DNA of 64,000 nucleotides from Xanthobacteraceae bacterium (GTDB taxonomy: Bacteria; Pseudomonadota; Alphaproteobacteria; Rhizobiales; Xanthobacteraceae), in the NCBI GenBank assembly GCA_022844205.1, contig JALHMF010000003.1, forward strand, positions 310,001 through 374,000, read 5' to 3'. The notes below the pieces were generated by a model. The model was given only the letters and a program-made list of their open reading frames with translations, was not told the DNA's origin and searched no databases. The translations under genes were made by a program, and so were the position numbers. Positions 27,577-37,207 of this stretch are shown in pieces. Each line of letters starts with the position of its first letter. Positions within the stretch are counted from its first letter, which is position 1.

Positions 27577-28887
27577 ATGACCGGCAAGCCTGACCTGCGC
27601 GTTCGCATCGTACCCTCCATCCGGGAAATTCCGGCTGAAGCCTGGGACGCCTGCGCCTTTCCGGCAGCGACCGGCGGAATCAAAATCTCAACGAAAAACG
27701 CCGTGCCTTGCGGGGATCGCAACAGGGCTGATTCAGTTTCTCATGCCTATGCATCAGAACATGAAGCAGTTGAATCATTACTTGAAGAAGCCGCCGCGGG
27801 CGCAGAAGACCCGCGAAACCCCTTTATTTCCCATGCTTTTCTGGCCGCCCTGGAAGAAAGCGGCAGCGTGAGTGCCCGCACCGGCTGGATGCCTCAGCAT
27901 CTCCTGGTGGAGGGTACCGATGGCACCCTCCTCGCGGCCATGCCCTGCTACCTGAAGAGCCACTCCCAAGGCGAATACGTGTTCGATCACGGCTGGGCCG
28001 ACGCCTATGAGCGTGCGGGCGGCAATTACTATCCCAAACTACAAGTCTCGGTGCCGTTCACACCGGTGACCGGCGCGCGCCTGCTCGTGCGCAGCGGCCC
28101 GCATGAGAGCGGCGCAAGGGAGGCGCTGGTCGCAGGCGCAATCGAGCTATGCCGGATGCGCGGAGCGTCCTCGATCCATCTGACCTTTGTGCTGGAGCGC
28201 GAGTGGAAGTTTCTCACCGGGCTTGGATTGCTCGCGCGCCACGACAAGCAGTTTCATTGGATGAATGAGGGCTACAAGACCTTCGATGATTTCGCCGCCG
28301 CCCTCGCCTCGCGCAAGCGCAAGCAGTTGCTGCGCGAGCGCCGCGAGGCGCAGGATGGAGTCGAGATCGTCCATCTCACCGGCGATGCGCTGATGGAAAA
28401 AACCTGGGACTCGTTCTTCGAGTTCTACGTGGATACCGGTTCGCGGAAATGGGGGCATCCCTATCTGAACCGGAAATTCTTTTCCCTCATCGGCAATAGC
28501 ATGGGCGAGCGGATCGTGCTGATCATGGCGAAGCGCGACGGCCGTTCCATCGCGGGCGCGCTGAACTTCGTCGGCCAGAACACGATCTACGGCCGCTACT
28601 GGGGGGCGCTTGAACAGCGGCCGTTCCTGCATTTCGAACTTTGCTACTATCAGGCGATCGACTACGCGATCGCGCACGGGCTCGTCCGCGTCGAGGCCGG
28701 AGCGCAGGGCCAGCACAAGCTTGCCCGCGGTTACATGCCGGCGACCACCTATTCCGCGCACTACATCCGCGATACGGGCCTGCGCAGCGCGGTGGCCGAT
28801 TATCTCAAGCGCGAGCGCATTCATGTGCGCATGCAAGGCGAGGCGCTTGCGGCACTGGCGCCCTTCCGCAAGGATGGAGAGAAATAG
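27577..28887 (+). CDS. DUF482 GNAT-like acyltransferase
   Basis: This 436-residue protein is of the DUF482/peptidogalycan family, related in fold to FemX-type aminoacyl or acyl transferases. Family segments are NPFISHAFLAALEESGS, FDHGWADAYERAGGNYYPKL and RVEAGAQGQHKLARGYMP. Between the N-terminal IPAEAWDACA and NPFISHAF there is a variable insertion of about 50 residues. The biochemical reaction is not established. It starts 37 bp after the GDPD gene, and probably shares its transcript. Confidence 0.88.
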   Translation: MTGKPDLRVRIVPSIREIPAEAWDACAFPAATGGIKISTKNAVPCGDRNRADSVSHAYASEHEAVESLLEEAAAGAEDPRNPFISHAFLAALEESGSVSARTGWMPQHLLVEGTDGTLLAAMPCYLKSHSQGEYVFDHGWADAYERAGGNYYPKLQVSVPFTPVTGARLLVRSGPHESGAREALVAGAIELCRMRGASSIHLTFVLEREWKFLTGLGLLARHDKQFHWMNEGYKTFDDFAAALASRKRKQLLRERREAQDGVEIVHLTGDALMEKTWDSFFEFYVDTGSRKWGHPYLNRKFFSLIGNSMGERIVLIMAKRDGRSIAGALNFVGQNTIYGRYWGALEQRPFLHFELCYYQAIDYAIAHGLVRVEAGAQGQHKLARGYMPATTYSAHYIRDTGLRSAVADYLKRERIHVRMQGEALAALAPFRKDGEK

Positions 28888-28894
28888 TATTCCT

Positions 28895-29018
28895 GTCATG
28901 CGTGGGCTTGACCCGCGCATCCCGCTTGGGGTGGCAGGGCCGTGCCTTCCCAAGCGAGATGGCGGGGCAGGCAAGCTTGCGCAGCCTGCCTAAAGTTGGC
29001 TGCGGGCCCGGCCATGAC
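28895..29018. repeat. Dispersed palindromic repeat, family B long copy
   Basis: The element opens with CTGTCATGCGTGGGCTTGACC and closes with GGGCCCGGCCATGACGATCATG. The centre carries a TTGGGG/CCAAGCGAGATGG pair and a second small palindrome (GGCAGGCAAGCTTGCGCAGC). It is related to the element at 11329 with extra material inside. Confidence 0.7.
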
Positions 29019-29043
29019 GATCATGAATCAGACGGAGGATTGA

Positions 29044-29472
29044 ATGGCCGCCTACGACGATAAAAACATCTTCGCGAAAATCCTTCGCGGCGAACTGCCG
29101 GCCTACAAGGTCTATGAGGACGACAAGTCCTACGCCTTCCTCGACATCATGCCGCGTGCCCACGGCCACACGCTGGTCATTCCGAAAGCGCCCGCGCGCA
29201 ACATCCTCGACTGCCCGCCGGAATATCTGGCGCATGTGATCCAGGTCGCGCAGAAGATCGCCAAGGCGCAAAAGATCGCCTTCGGTGCCAGCGGCGTCAC
29301 CGTGCAGCAGTTCAACGAGAGATCAGGCGGACAGGTGGTCTTCCACCTCCACTTCCACATCATTCCGCGCCACGACGGCGTGGCGCTGAAAGCGCCTGCG
29401 AGCGTGCAGGAAAAGGCGGAAGTGCTCGGGGCGAATGCGGAGAAGCTGCGGAACGCGCTTGCGGGGAAATAA
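29044..29472 (+). CDS. HIT family protein
   Basis: This 142-residue histidine-triad nucleotide hydrolase or transferase has the active-site triad HLHFHIIPR at about residues 99-107, preceded by the NERSGGQVVF strand. The N-terminal DDKNIFAKILRGELPAYKVYED matches bacterial HinT-like proteins, which act on purine phosphoramidates. GGAGG stands seven bases ahead of the ATG. It is separated from the upstream operon by a repeat. Confidence 0.93.
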   Translation: MAAYDDKNIFAKILRGELPAYKVYEDDKSYAFLDIMPRAHGHTLVIPKAPARNILDCPPEYLAHVIQVAQKIAKAQKIAFGASGVTVQQFNERSGGQVVFHLHFHIIPRHDGVALKAPASVQEKAEVLGANAEKLRNALAGK

Positions 29473-29475
29473 GCC

Positions 29476-29575
29476 GTCACCCTGAGGTGCGAGCGAACGG
29501 AGTGAGCGAGCCTCGAAGGGTGGCTCCGTCATCCTTCGAGGCTCGGCGCTTTCACGCCTCGCACCTCAGGATGAC
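29476..29575. repeat. Dispersed palindromic repeat, family A copy 4
   Basis: Same pattern as the element at 20411. It lies between two convergent genes, and the last codons and stop of the azlD-like gene fall inside its right end. Confidence 0.8.
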
Positions 29576-29919
29576 GATTGCCCGTACCACGCACCCGCGA
29601 TGATGAGGGCTTCCCCGGCAAGAATGCCGAGGAACACCGAACGCCGCGCCAGCAGGAATACTGCAAAGCCCAAGGCAACCGCGCCGACGCGCAGCGCGAG
29701 TGGCAGCGACAAGAGATCGCCGGAAGGAAACAGAACAAGCCGTGCGATCACAGCGGCAAGCAAGGCCGTCGCCACGCCGCGCACGAAAATCAGAATTTCG
29801 GAATCCTCGTCCAGCCCGCGCGCGAAAAACACCGCGAGCGAGCGGAAGATTTCCGTCGGCAGGAAGCCCGCGAGGATGACGAGGAGATAGGGCCAGAGCG
29901 GACCTTCGAGGAGGCTCAT
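29566..29919 (-). CDS. azlD: AzlD-like branched-chain amino acid transport subunit
   Basis: This 117-residue protein with about four hydrophobic helices matches the small AzlD partner of AzlC, which together export branched-chain amino acids. The EIFRSLAVFFARG motif is typical. Its stop codon, with the final Ser codons, lies within a dispersed repeat, so the C-terminus was probably set by repeat insertion. It overlaps the azlC stop by four bases. Confidence 0.88.
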   Translation of the reverse strand: MSLLEGPLWPYLLVILAGFLPTEIFRSLAVFFARGLDEDSEILIFVRGVATALLAAVIARLVLFPSGDLLSLPLALRVGAVALGFAVFLLARRSVFLGILAGEALIIAGAWYGQSSS

Positions 29920-30701
29920 TTTTTCCTCCTCTTCAAAATCCGGTGCAGCAGCCAGGCCGCGCTGCCGCCGGCCAGTCCCGTCCAGAGCATGTCGAGCTGG
30001 CCGCCGATTTCCGCAAAGACGGGTGCGAACCCGAGACCGAAAGCCAGCGCCGCCTTGTCCACGATGTCGCGCGCGTTGCTCGACATCTGCAGCAGGAACG
30101 AAATCGGCGTCAGAAACAGAAGGCCGGTCGCCAGCGCGTGCGGCAACGTTCCAGCGAGTTCATAGCCAACGAGCGTCGATACCGTCGACAGGCCTACCAG
30201 CGCCATGCCCATGCCGAAGAAGAAGGGAACACGCCGGTCCTTGTGCATGTGGGGAAGCCGCTTGCTCCCCTCGACCCATGCGGTGACGGCCACGAAATGC
30301 GCAGCCAGCAACTGGACGAACACGCCTCCCCGCTTCGGCCGCAGATAGGGCATGAGCGATGCCGTCATCGGAAACATGCGGACCGAGGAAAGCCCGACCG
30401 CGAGCGCGATGACGGCGGCCGCGTTGCCCGCCGCCCAGCCGCTGACCAGCAGAACCTGTGCCGGCATCGCCCAGATCAGAAAGGTGGAAAGCACCGCGGC
30501 ACCCAGAGGAAAGTTCAGATCGCGGATCAGACCGCCGAAGCCGATGAAGGTCGCAAACAGCACCCAGCCCTGGATGGACGTCGCCGCGACCATTGTACCG
30601 CGCACGAATTGCCGCCGGCCCTCGCCGGGCGGCAGTTCATGCTCGTGTTCGTTCTGGCGGGAACCCTTCGGAGAATCTTTCACGGGCGAGACTATAACCA
30701 C
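29916..30701 (-). CDS. azlC: AzlC-like branched-chain amino acid permease
   Basis: This 261-residue inner-membrane protein of the AzlC family has an unusually long charged N-terminus (about 40 residues). Family features are GLSSVRMFPMTASLMPYLRP and LTPISFLLQM. AzlCD pairs export leucine, isoleucine or valine, and analogues. The start is uncertain: GTG 30701 or GTG 30683, neither with a good ribosome-binding site. It overlaps azlD and is probably cotranscribed. Confidence 0.88.
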   Translation of the reverse strand: MVIVSPVKDSPKGSRQNEHEHELPPGEGRRQFVRGTMVAATSIQGWVLFATFIGFGGLIRDLNFPLGAAVLSTFLIWAMPAQVLLVSGWAAGNAAAVIALAVGLSSVRMFPMTASLMPYLRPKRGGVFVQLLAAHFVAVTAWVEGSKRLPHMHKDRRVPFFFGMGMALVGLSTVSTLVGYELAGTLPHALATGLLFLTPISFLLQMSSNARDIVDKAALAFGLGFAPVFAEIGGQLDMLWTGLAGGSAAWLLHRILKRRKK

Positions 30702-30781
30702 GCGCGCGCGCGAATGCGCGAGGGGTCGGCCTGAATATCAGCCTTGCGGGAAACGCAGCCGTAACGCGAGCAATTTCGCGT

Positions 30782-31171
30782 TCAGCGTACGTACGAATAC
30801 AGGATCATAAAAATTCCGGCCGTGGCGACCGTCCAGATCACCGATCGGACGAAGAAAATCCCCGAAGCATATGCAAACAGATAAGCGATCCGTGCGCCGA
30901 GATAGAGATAGGCTCCCCACAGCGACCAGTCGCTCGTGCGCTGCGCAACGACCACCATCAGCACCGCGGCGGCAAAGAACGGAAACGTCTCCATGAAATT
31001 GCGGCTCGCCCGCTCCAGCCGGCCGCCGACCCCTGTCAGCGGGGGCACCGGCTCGTCGCGCGCGCTCGCATTCCAGCGATAGCCGCGCTGCATCGTCGCC
31101 GCGCGAGCCTGCGCCATGATGTGGACAAAGCCGAGCACGATGGAAAGCGCCAGAACGTGCAATTCCGTCAT
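30782..31171 (-). CDS. MAPEG family membrane protein
   Basis: This 129-residue four-helix membrane protein has the MAPEG signature RASRNFMETFPFFAAAVL, seen in eicosanoid/glutathione-type membrane enzymes. Bacterial members often lack a known substrate. The start ATG 31171 was chosen over the longer frame that runs into clpA. It lies 28 bp past the clpA stop on the same strand, so it may be read through from clpA. Confidence 0.85.
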   Translation of the reverse strand: MTELHVLALSIVLGFVHIMAQARAATMQRGYRWNASARDEPVPPLTGVGGRLERASRNFMETFPFFAAAVLMVVVAQRTSDWSLWGAYLYLGARIAYLFAYASGIFFVRSVIWTVATAGIFMILYSYVR

Positions 31172-31199
31172 GAACTGACCATGGAGAACGGGTGAGGCT

Positions 31200-33641
31200 T
31201 CAGGCGCGAACCAGCGGCAGCTTCGGCACGCCGGAGCCGGGCTTCGACGGACCACCGCCGTCGTCATCGTCGTCTCCGCCATCCGGCTTCTTCGCCTTCG
31301 GGCGCGGCGGACGCTTCGGTTTGCCGCCGCCCTCTTCCGGCTCCGCCTTCGGCGTGACGACACCTTCCACATATTCGAAGCCGAGCACCTTGCGGCCCTC
31401 GTCGTCGGTGCGGACAATCACGCGTACATGGCCGCCGGTCTTGAGCTTGCCGAACAGCAACTCGTCGGACAGCGGCTTCTTGATGTGTTCCTGAATCTGC
31501 CGGGCCATCGGCCGGGCGCCCATCTGCTCGTCGTAGCCCTTGTCCACGAGCCAGGCGGTCGCCTCTTCGGAGAGCTCGATGGTGACGGCGCGATCGGCAA
31601 GCTGCGCCTCAAGCTGCATCACGAACTTCTCGACGACCTTCTTGATCGTCTCGGAATTCAGATGCGCGAAGGTGATCACCGCATCGAGACGGTTGCGGAA
31701 TTCCGGCGTGAACAGCCGGTTGATCGCCTCGGTATCCTCGCCCTCGCGCTTGGTGCGCGTGAAACCGTAAGCCGACTTCGCCATTTCGGAGGCGCCGGCG
31801 TTGGTGGTCATGATCAGAATGACGTTGCGGAAGTCGACCTGTTTGCCGTTGTGATCGGTGAGCCGGCCGTGATCCATCACTTGCAGCAGAATGTTGAAGA
31901 GATCCGGGTGCGCTTTCTCGATTTCGTCGAGCAGGAGCACGCAATGCGGCGTCTGATCGACGGAGTCGGTGAGCAAGCCGCCCTGATCGAAGCCGACATA
32001 GCCGGGAGGAGCACCAATCAGGCGCGACACCGTATGCCGCTCCATATATTCGGACATATCGAAACGATGGATCGGCACGCCCAATGAGGCGGCGAGCTGG
32101 CGCGCGACTTCGGTTTTGCCGACGCCGGTGGGACCGGAGAAGAGATAGGAGCCGATCGGCTTTTCCGGCTCGCGCAGGCCCGCGCGCGCGAGCTTGATCG
32201 CGGACGAGAGCGCCGTGATCGCCTGATCCTGTCCGTACACGACCTGATGCAGCGTCGCCTCAAGATTGGCGAGCACTTCGGCGTCGTCCTTGGAAACCGT
32301 CCTCGGCGGGACGCGCGCCATCGTCGCGATGGTCGCCTCGATCTCCTTCACGCCAATGGTCTTCTTGCGCTTGGCTTCCGGCAAGAGCATCTGCGCCGCC
32401 CCCGACTCGTCGATCACGTCGATCGCCTTGTCCGGCAGCTTGCGGTCATTGATGTAGCGCACGGAAAGATCGACCGCCGCCTTGATCGCGTCGTTCGTGT
32501 ATTTCAGGCGGTGATAATCCTCGAAATAGGGCTTCAGGCCCTTGAGAATCTCGATTGCATCATCCGGCGTCGGCTCGGCCACGTCGATCTTCTGGAACCG
32601 GCGCACGAGTGCCCGGTCCTTCTCGAAGTACTGGCGGTATTCCTTGTATGTCGTCGAGCCGATGCAGCGCAGATTGCCCGAGGCAAGGGCCGGCTTCAGC
32701 AGATTCGACGCATCCATGGCGCCGCCCGATGTAGCGCCCGCACCGATCACCGTATGAATTTCGTCAATGAACACGATGGAATTCGGGAACGCTTCCAGTT
32801 CCTTGATGACCTGCTTGAGCCGCTCCTCGAAGTCGCCGCGATAGCGCGTACCCGCGAGCAGCGTACCCATGTCGAGGGCGAACACGGTCGAAGTCTTCAG
32901 TACGTCCGGCACGTCGCCCATCACGATGCGGCGGGCGAGGCCCTCGGCGATGGCGGTCTTGCCGACGCCCGGGTCGCCCACAAAGAGCGGATTGTTCTTC
33001 TGGCGGCGGCACAAAATCTGAATGGTACGAGCGATTTCCGTCTCGCGGCCGATCAAAGGGTCGATCTTTCCGTCCCGCGCCTTCTTGTTGAGGTTGACGC
33101 AGTAAGCGTCCAGCGCGTCGGCTTTCTTCTTGCCGTCGCCGTCCGGCTTTGTATCGGTTTCATCTTCAACGCCACGCACCGGGCGGCTCTCGGTCATGCC
33201 GGGGCGCTTGGCGATGCCGTGGCTGATGTAGTTCACCGCGTCGTAGCGGGTCATGTCCTGCTCCTGCAGGAAATAGGCGGCGTGGCTCTCGCGCTCGGCG
33301 AAGATCGCGACCAGCACATTCGCGCCGGTGACTTCTTCCCTGCCCGACGACTGCACATGGATGACCGCGCGCTGGATCACACGCTGGAAACCTGCAGTTG
33401 GCTTGGAATCGTCGTTGGCGTCGACGATGAGGTTCTCGAGTTCGCCGTCGATGTAATCGGTGAGGCTGCGCTTGAGGCGCTCGATATCCACGTTGCAGGC
33501 GCGCATCACAGCGGATGCGTCCTGATCCTCGATCAGCGCCAGCAGCAGGTGTTCGAGCGTTGCGTATTCGTGGTGGCGCTCATTGGCGAGCGCCAGGGCG
33601 CGGTGGAGCGATTGTTCCAGACTACGCGAGAACGTCGGCAT
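31200..33641 (-). CDS. clpA: ATP-dependent Clp protease ATP-binding subunit ClpA
   Basis: ClpA is a hexameric unfoldase that feeds substrates to ClpP. The 813-residue protein has the N-domain repeats ([23 protein letters not shown]), AAA module 1 with Walker [19 protein letters not shown] module 2 with [15 protein letters not shown], and arginine-finger regions. The final 50 residues are a Lys/Pro/Asp-rich low-complexity tail beyond the usual end. It lies 27 bp downstream of clpS and is clearly in its operon. No clpP is in this window. Confidence 0.97.
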   Translation of the reverse strand: MPTFSRSLEQSLHRALALANERHHEYATLEHLLLALIEDQDASAVMRACNVDIERLKRSLTDYIDGELENLIVDANDDSKPTAGFQRVIQRAVIHVQSSGREEVTGANVLVAIFAERESHAAYFLQEQDMTRYDAVNYISHGIAKRPGMTESRPVRGVEDETDTKPDGDGKKKADALDAYCVNLNKKARDGKIDPLIGRETEIARTIQILCRRQKNNPLFVGDPGVGKTAIAEGLARRIVMGDVPDVLKTSTVFALDMGTLLAGTRYRGDFEERLKQVIKELEAFPNSIVFIDEIHTVIGAGATSGGAMDASNLLKPALASGNLRCIGSTTYKEYRQYFEKDRALVRRFQKIDVAEPTPDDAIEILKGLKPYFEDYHRLKYTNDAIKAAVDLSVRYINDRKLPDKAIDVIDESGAAQMLLPEAKRKKTIGVKEIEATIATMARVPPRTVSKDDAEVLANLEATLHQVVYGQDQAITALSSAIKLARAGLREPEKPIGSYLFSGPTGVGKTEVARQLAASLGVPIHRFDMSEYMERHTVSRLIGAPPGYVGFDQGGLLTDSVDQTPHCVLLLDEIEKAHPDLFNILLQVMDHGRLTDHNGKQVDFRNVILIMTTNAGASEMAKSAYGFTRTKREGEDTEAINRLFTPEFRNRLDAVITFAHLNSETIKKVVEKFVMQLEAQLADRAVTIELSEEATAWLVDKGYDEQMGARPMARQIQEHIKKPLSDELLFGKLKTGGHVRVIVRTDDEGRKVLGFEYVEGVVTPKAEPEEGGGKPKRPPRPKAKKPDGGDDDDDGGGPSKPGSGVPKLPLVRA

Positions 33642-33668
33642 CGAATTCCCTTGTCCCCAACACCCCGA

Positions 33669-34019
33669 TCATTTCTTTTCCATCACGCATTGTAAAGGAT
33701 GTTGATGTTTGCGGGCGAAATCCATCACTTGCGTGACCTTCGTCTCTGCAACCTCATACGTGAAAACGCCACATTCGCCGACGCCGTGCTGATGCACATG
33801 CAACATGATTCGGCTGGCTTCTTCCCGTCCCTTGCTGAAGAACCGTTCCAGGACGTGAACGACAAACTCCATCGGGGTGTAGTCGTCGTTCAGCAGCAAC
33901 ACACGGTAGAGATTGGGCCGCTTGGTCTGCGGCTTGGCCTTGGCGAGGACCGAGGTTCCCGCCCCCTCGCCGTCGCCCTTGCGTGTGCGGTCGTCCTTAC
34001 CCATCCCGTGCACCGTCAT
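33669..34019 (-). CDS. clpS: ClpS adaptor for N-end rule substrates
   Basis: ClpS binds proteins bearing N-terminal Phe, Leu, Tyr or Trp and hands them to ClpA. The core [26 protein letters not shown] and the segment [23 protein letters not shown] are diagnostic. I chose ATG 34019 (116 residues); the true start may be ATG 34004. About 30 basic N-terminal residues precede the core, as in other alphaproteobacterial ClpS. It precedes clpA on the same transcript. Confidence 0.95.
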   Translation of the reverse strand: MTVHGMGKDDRTRKGDGEGAGTSVLAKAKPQTKRPNLYRVLLLNDDYTPMEFVVHVLERFFSKGREEASRIMLHVHQHGVGECGVFTYEVAETKVTQVMDFARKHQHPLQCVMEKK

Positions 34020-34320
34020 ATGGGTGCGGGTATTCAATAAATCGAGTGGTGATGGTTGAGGCCGATACACGTTTTTGCAATCCAGTTCGACTAGCGCCGG
34101 GGCCGAGCGCAAGGCGTCCGCTGCTGGCAGCATTTTAGGGCATGCGAAAGCCGCCTATCCAGCAGACTGAGCCGTCAATCGCTCAAATTCTAACGATCCC
34201 GCTAGCCTTGGTTAACCTCGACAGTGGGACGGAGCCGGATACCGAAAAAAATCGCCTATCCGGCAAGATTCAGTCAATGCCCTTGGCCTAGTGTGACAAC
34301 ACCAGTTTTGGGAGTCTGTC
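34020..34320. other. Intergenic region between clpS and the TadG-like gene
   Basis: These 301 bases hold no supported gene or repeat. They lie between two divergent genes and should contain both promoters; I see no convincing consensus boxes. A GGGAG site lies just ahead of the plus-strand gene start. Confidence 0.4.
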
Positions 34321-35652
34321 ATGCGCAGTTTCGGTTCCCTGCACCGCTTCTTGCCCGCACAAAGGGGCAATGTAGGCATCATCTTCGCCCTCGCCATGAT
34401 CCCCGTGATCGGGGGCATGGGCGCGGCCATCGATTACAGCATGGCCAACGCCTACCGCACCGACATGCAAAAGGCGCTGGACTCCACCGCCCTCGCCCTG
34501 ACGCGCCTGATGCCGACAAATCAGGGGAACCTGGACACCAAGGGCCTGCAGTATTTCAACGCCAGCATGGGGCCGCACAGCAAGCTTACGGGCTTGCAGC
34601 TGACCATCACGCCGGACACCGGCATCCTCAGGCTTGCGGCGAAGGGCTATTACGAACCGAGCGTCGCCGGCGTGCTCGGCATCACCAACTTTGAAGTGGG
34701 CGCCCGCTCCGAAGCGAAGTGGGGCATCGGCAAGGTCGAGGTCGCACTGGCGCTCGACAACACCGGCTCGATGGCATCCAGCGGAAAGCTGACGCAGCTA
34801 AAGGCCGCCGCGCACAATCTGCTCGACGTGCTGGAGGCCGCCGCGAAGAACCCTGGCGACGCCAAGGTCAGCATCGTTCCCTTCGGCGTGCATGTCAGGG
34901 TCGATGCCTCAGCCTACATGAATTCCAACCTGTTGCGCTGGGACAGTGAGGTGGGTGAGTGCAGCAGGTCACAATATCTGACCAAGAGCGGCTGCCAGTC
35001 CAACGGGGGTTCATGGACTTCGGCCACGACGTCCAACTGGGCGGGCTGCATCGCCGACCGCGACAAGGACACCAATCTTAATTACGACGTGAACGACACT
35101 GCTCCTTCATCGTCCACCAACAACACCAAATTCCCCCGCACGGTCGGCTGCGGCTCGCTCGCCACCGTGATGCCGCTCAATTACAGCTGGGGAACGAGCT
35201 CCAGCACAGACCCGAACACCCTGCATGGCAAAATCAACTCCATGCAGGCGGTCGGCAACACCAACGTGACCATCGGACTGGTGTGGGCGTGGCATCTGCT
35301 GTCGCCCACGGCAATGTTCACGGAAGGCGTTGCTTATGGAACGGCCAATCTTCAGAAGTTCATTATTCTGCTGACGGACGGCGACAACACGGAGAGCCGT
35401 TTCTCCAGCAGCCAGTCGACGATCAACGCCCGCACGACGGCGACCTGCAACAACATCAAGGCGCTGAAAAACGCGAACGGCGACCCGTACATCAAGATCT
35501 ATACGATCCGTGTGATCAACGGGAACGCAGATCTGCTTCGCAACTGCGCGACCGAAACGAGCATGTACTACGACGTGCAGAATGCAGATCAGCTCTCGGG
35601 TGTCTTCAGCGCGATCGGCTCCGAGATCGCGAACCTGCATCTCGCGAAGTAA
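34321..35652 (+). CDS. TadG-like protein with von Willebrand factor A domain
   Basis: This 443-residue protein starts with one hydrophobic helix after a short basic segment (RFLPAQRGNVGIIFALAMIP), matching the N-terminus of TadE/TadG pilus-assembly proteins. A VWA domain follows, with MIDAS-type DNTGS at about residue 145 and DGDNTES near residue 345. Between them are about 100 residues with several cysteines and many Asn/Ser. It probably acts outside the inner membrane in adhesion or pilus assembly. No other tad genes are in the window. Confidence 0.88.
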   Translation: MRSFGSLHRFLPAQRGNVGIIFALAMIPVIGGMGAAIDYSMANAYRTDMQKALDSTALALTRLMPTNQGNLDTKGLQYFNASMGPHSKLTGLQLTITPDTGILRLAAKGYYEPSVAGVLGITNFEVGARSEAKWGIGKVEVALALDNTGSMASSGKLTQLKAAAHNLLDVLEAAAKNPGDAKVSIVPFGVHVRVDASAYMNSNLLRWDSEVGECSRSQYLTKSGCQSNGGSWTSATTSNWAGCIADRDKDTNLNYDVNDTAPSSSTNNTKFPRTVGCGSLATVMPLNYSWGTSSSTDPNTLHGKINSMQAVGNTNVTIGLVWAWHLLSPTAMFTEGVAYGTANLQKFIILLTDGDNTESRFSSSQSTINARTTATCNNIKALKNANGDPYIKIYTIRVINGNADLLRNCATETSMYYDVQNADQLSGVFSAIGSEIANLHLAK

Positions 35653-35703
35653 AAAGGAACGATCCAACCGATCAATCGCTTCACGACTGATACACAGGGA
35701 TTG

Positions 35704-35730
35704 CCGTCCGTCGGAGAACCGCCGGACGGT
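35704..35730 (+). terminator. Possible terminator hairpin
   Basis: CCGTCCGTCGG pairs with CCGCCGGACGG apart from one mismatch, with a four-base loop, 52 bp past the TadG-like gene. Only a weak T-rich stretch follows, so termination is uncertain. Confidence 0.4.
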
Positions 35731-35892
35731 AATTCGTTTGTAGGGGAAGGATCGTGGTAACGCGATGGAAACCATCGCGGGGGAATAGATCGAAAACACA
35801 CGATAATTCCCGTAAAATTCGAGCTAAATCAACGAAGGATCAAGCAAGCCAGCATATCTCATGGGCATTAACGCGGCAATTGGAGGCCGCCC

Positions 35893-36282
35893 ATGATCGA
35901 ACGCAGGACCACTCCGCGGCAGAAGACATTCCTGAAAGGCGTCATCCTGTTCAACAACAGGAAGTCGAGCGCCGATTGCGTGATCCGTGATCTCACCGAT
36001 CACGGCGCGCGGCTGCAATTTTCCTCTTCAATCATCACGCCCGATGTCATCGAGCTTGAGATTCCGAACAAGGACCAGATCCTTCCGGCGCATATACGCT
36101 GGCGCAAGGGTGAAGAGGCCGGCATCTCCTTCGATCACGTAAAACCGAAAGAAACCGCGACCCCCGCTGAGACCGCAGGCGACGTTTCTCATCGCGTGGA
36201 ACAACTGGAAGCCGAAGTCGCGAAAATGCACCGCCAGATGGTCGAGCTTCGCAACGAGATGCGCAGAATTCGCGGCGATTGA
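35893..36282 (+). CDS. PilZ domain protein
   Basis: This 129-residue protein has an N-terminal PilZ domain with the cyclic di-GMP motif RRTTPR (RxxxR) and DLTDHGARL in place of the usual D/NxSxxG. The C-terminal 40 residues form a coiled coil (VEQLEAEVAKMHRQMVELRN). It may respond to the cyclic di-GMP made by PleD, but the second binding motif is altered, so binding is uncertain. It stands alone, 240 bp after the TadG-like gene. Confidence 0.88.
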   Translation: MIERRTTPRQKTFLKGVILFNNRKSSADCVIRDLTDHGARLQFSSSIITPDVIELEIPNKDQILPAHIRWRKGEEAGISFDHVKPKETATPAETAGDVSHRVEQLEAEVAKMHRQMVELRNEMRRIRGD

Positions 36283-36465
36283 CCTGTCGTCTTTCTTTCA
36301 TATAGACCCGGCTTGACCAGCCCTTTTACCGCCAGGACGGCCCAGACAGCGGCGTATTGGTGTTCGCGCGTCGTTCGTGCAGCCCGTCAAAACAGAATCC
36401 CATCAGCCTTACGCCGACGGCGGTGTTGTATTCGCCGGCATGATCCCGGGCAGACCCGACAAACA

Positions 36466-36492
36466 CAAAGCCCGGCCACTGGGCCGGGCTTC
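36466..36492 (-). terminator. Rho-independent terminator of phasin gene
   Basis: The stem AAGCCCGGCC/GGCCGGGCTT with a short loop is followed on the minus strand by TTTGTGTTTG, about 30 bp past the phasin stop. Confidence 0.8.
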
Positions 36493-36520
36493 ACTAAGTC
36501 AAAACCCCGTGCCGGATGGC

Positions 36521-36853
36521 TTACTTCGCGACTTTCGCGAAAGCGCCTTCGATCGGCTTGTAGGATTCCTTCGCGATGTCGGCATAGAGTTCGCCGATCT
36601 TGGTCGCCTTCGAGACAAACCCTTCGTACGCGGTCTTGTAGAAGTCCGTCTGCACTTCGAGCGCCTTGTCGAGCGTCTTGACGCCGAAAAGCTTTTCGAG
36701 AGCGGCGGTGCCGTCTTCGAACGATTTCTTCTGGAAGTCCGCTACTTCCGTGGCGATCGCCTGGAAGCCCTTGGAAGCGACACCGAAGCTCTTCATCGCA
36801 ACGTCGGTGTTTTCTTTGCTGATCTTTTGCAGAGATTCAAAATTCTCAAACAT
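36521..36853 (-). CDS. Phasin family protein
   Basis: Phasins coat polyhydroxyalkanoate granules and shape their size and number. This 110-residue protein is almost wholly helical with no cysteine. Its opening MFENFESLQKISKENTDVAMKS and centre ALEVQTDFYKTAYEGFVSKATK fit the phasin family. The start ATG 36853 lies seven bases after GAGGGG; ATG 36859 is too close to it. The promoter region carries TGCA-type repeats (see separate entry). No synthase or depolymerase gene is in the window. Confidence 0.9.
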   Translation of the reverse strand: MFENFESLQKISKENTDVAMKSFGVASKGFQAIATEVADFQKKSFEDGTAALEKLFGVKTLDKALEVQTDFYKTAYEGFVSKATKIGELYADIAKESYKPIEGAFAKVAK

Positions 36854-36940
36854 GGTCATTCCCCTCTTTGCCGGCCCAAGGCCAGCGGGTGGCCTCAACT
36901 AAACTGAGCGTCTTGCGAACTGCTTGATCGCTCTGTTACC

Positions 36941-36969
36941 CAAATAGTGCACTGCAACATAAGAGTCAA
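36941..36969 (-). promoter_or_regulatory. Phasin promoter with TGCAGTGCA operator-like sequence
   Basis: On the minus strand TTGACT (36969-36964) and TATTTG (36946-36941) are 17 bases apart. TGCAGTGCA (36948-36956) sits in the spacer, and a similar TGCATTGCA is at 37055-37063. Such TGCA-centred palindromes resemble operators of the PHA regulator PhaR. Binding here is a guess. Confidence 0.45.
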
Positions 36970-37207
36970 TTGAAATTTTGCCGCGCCACATGGTTAATAA
37001 CAAGTTACTGAAATATATACAGAATTTCTGCCCATGATTTAGGCCCTGAAAGTTTGCATTGCAGCGGACTCGCTCCAAAAGCATGGGCCGCGTGGAACTT
37101 TCAAGCTTTACCCAATGCTAACGGCGTTTCCCTAGTCTCGCTGTTCAAGCAACGGGGGTTCGCGGAACGGAGGCGTACGCGGGCCAGGATCAGGGACAGT
37201 TTTTGTG

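Noticed and set aside
32247-33695. 482-codon open frame opposite clpA
   Set aside because: It reads the reverse strand of the clear clpA gene with no family motif; GC-rich codon use makes such shadow frames common.
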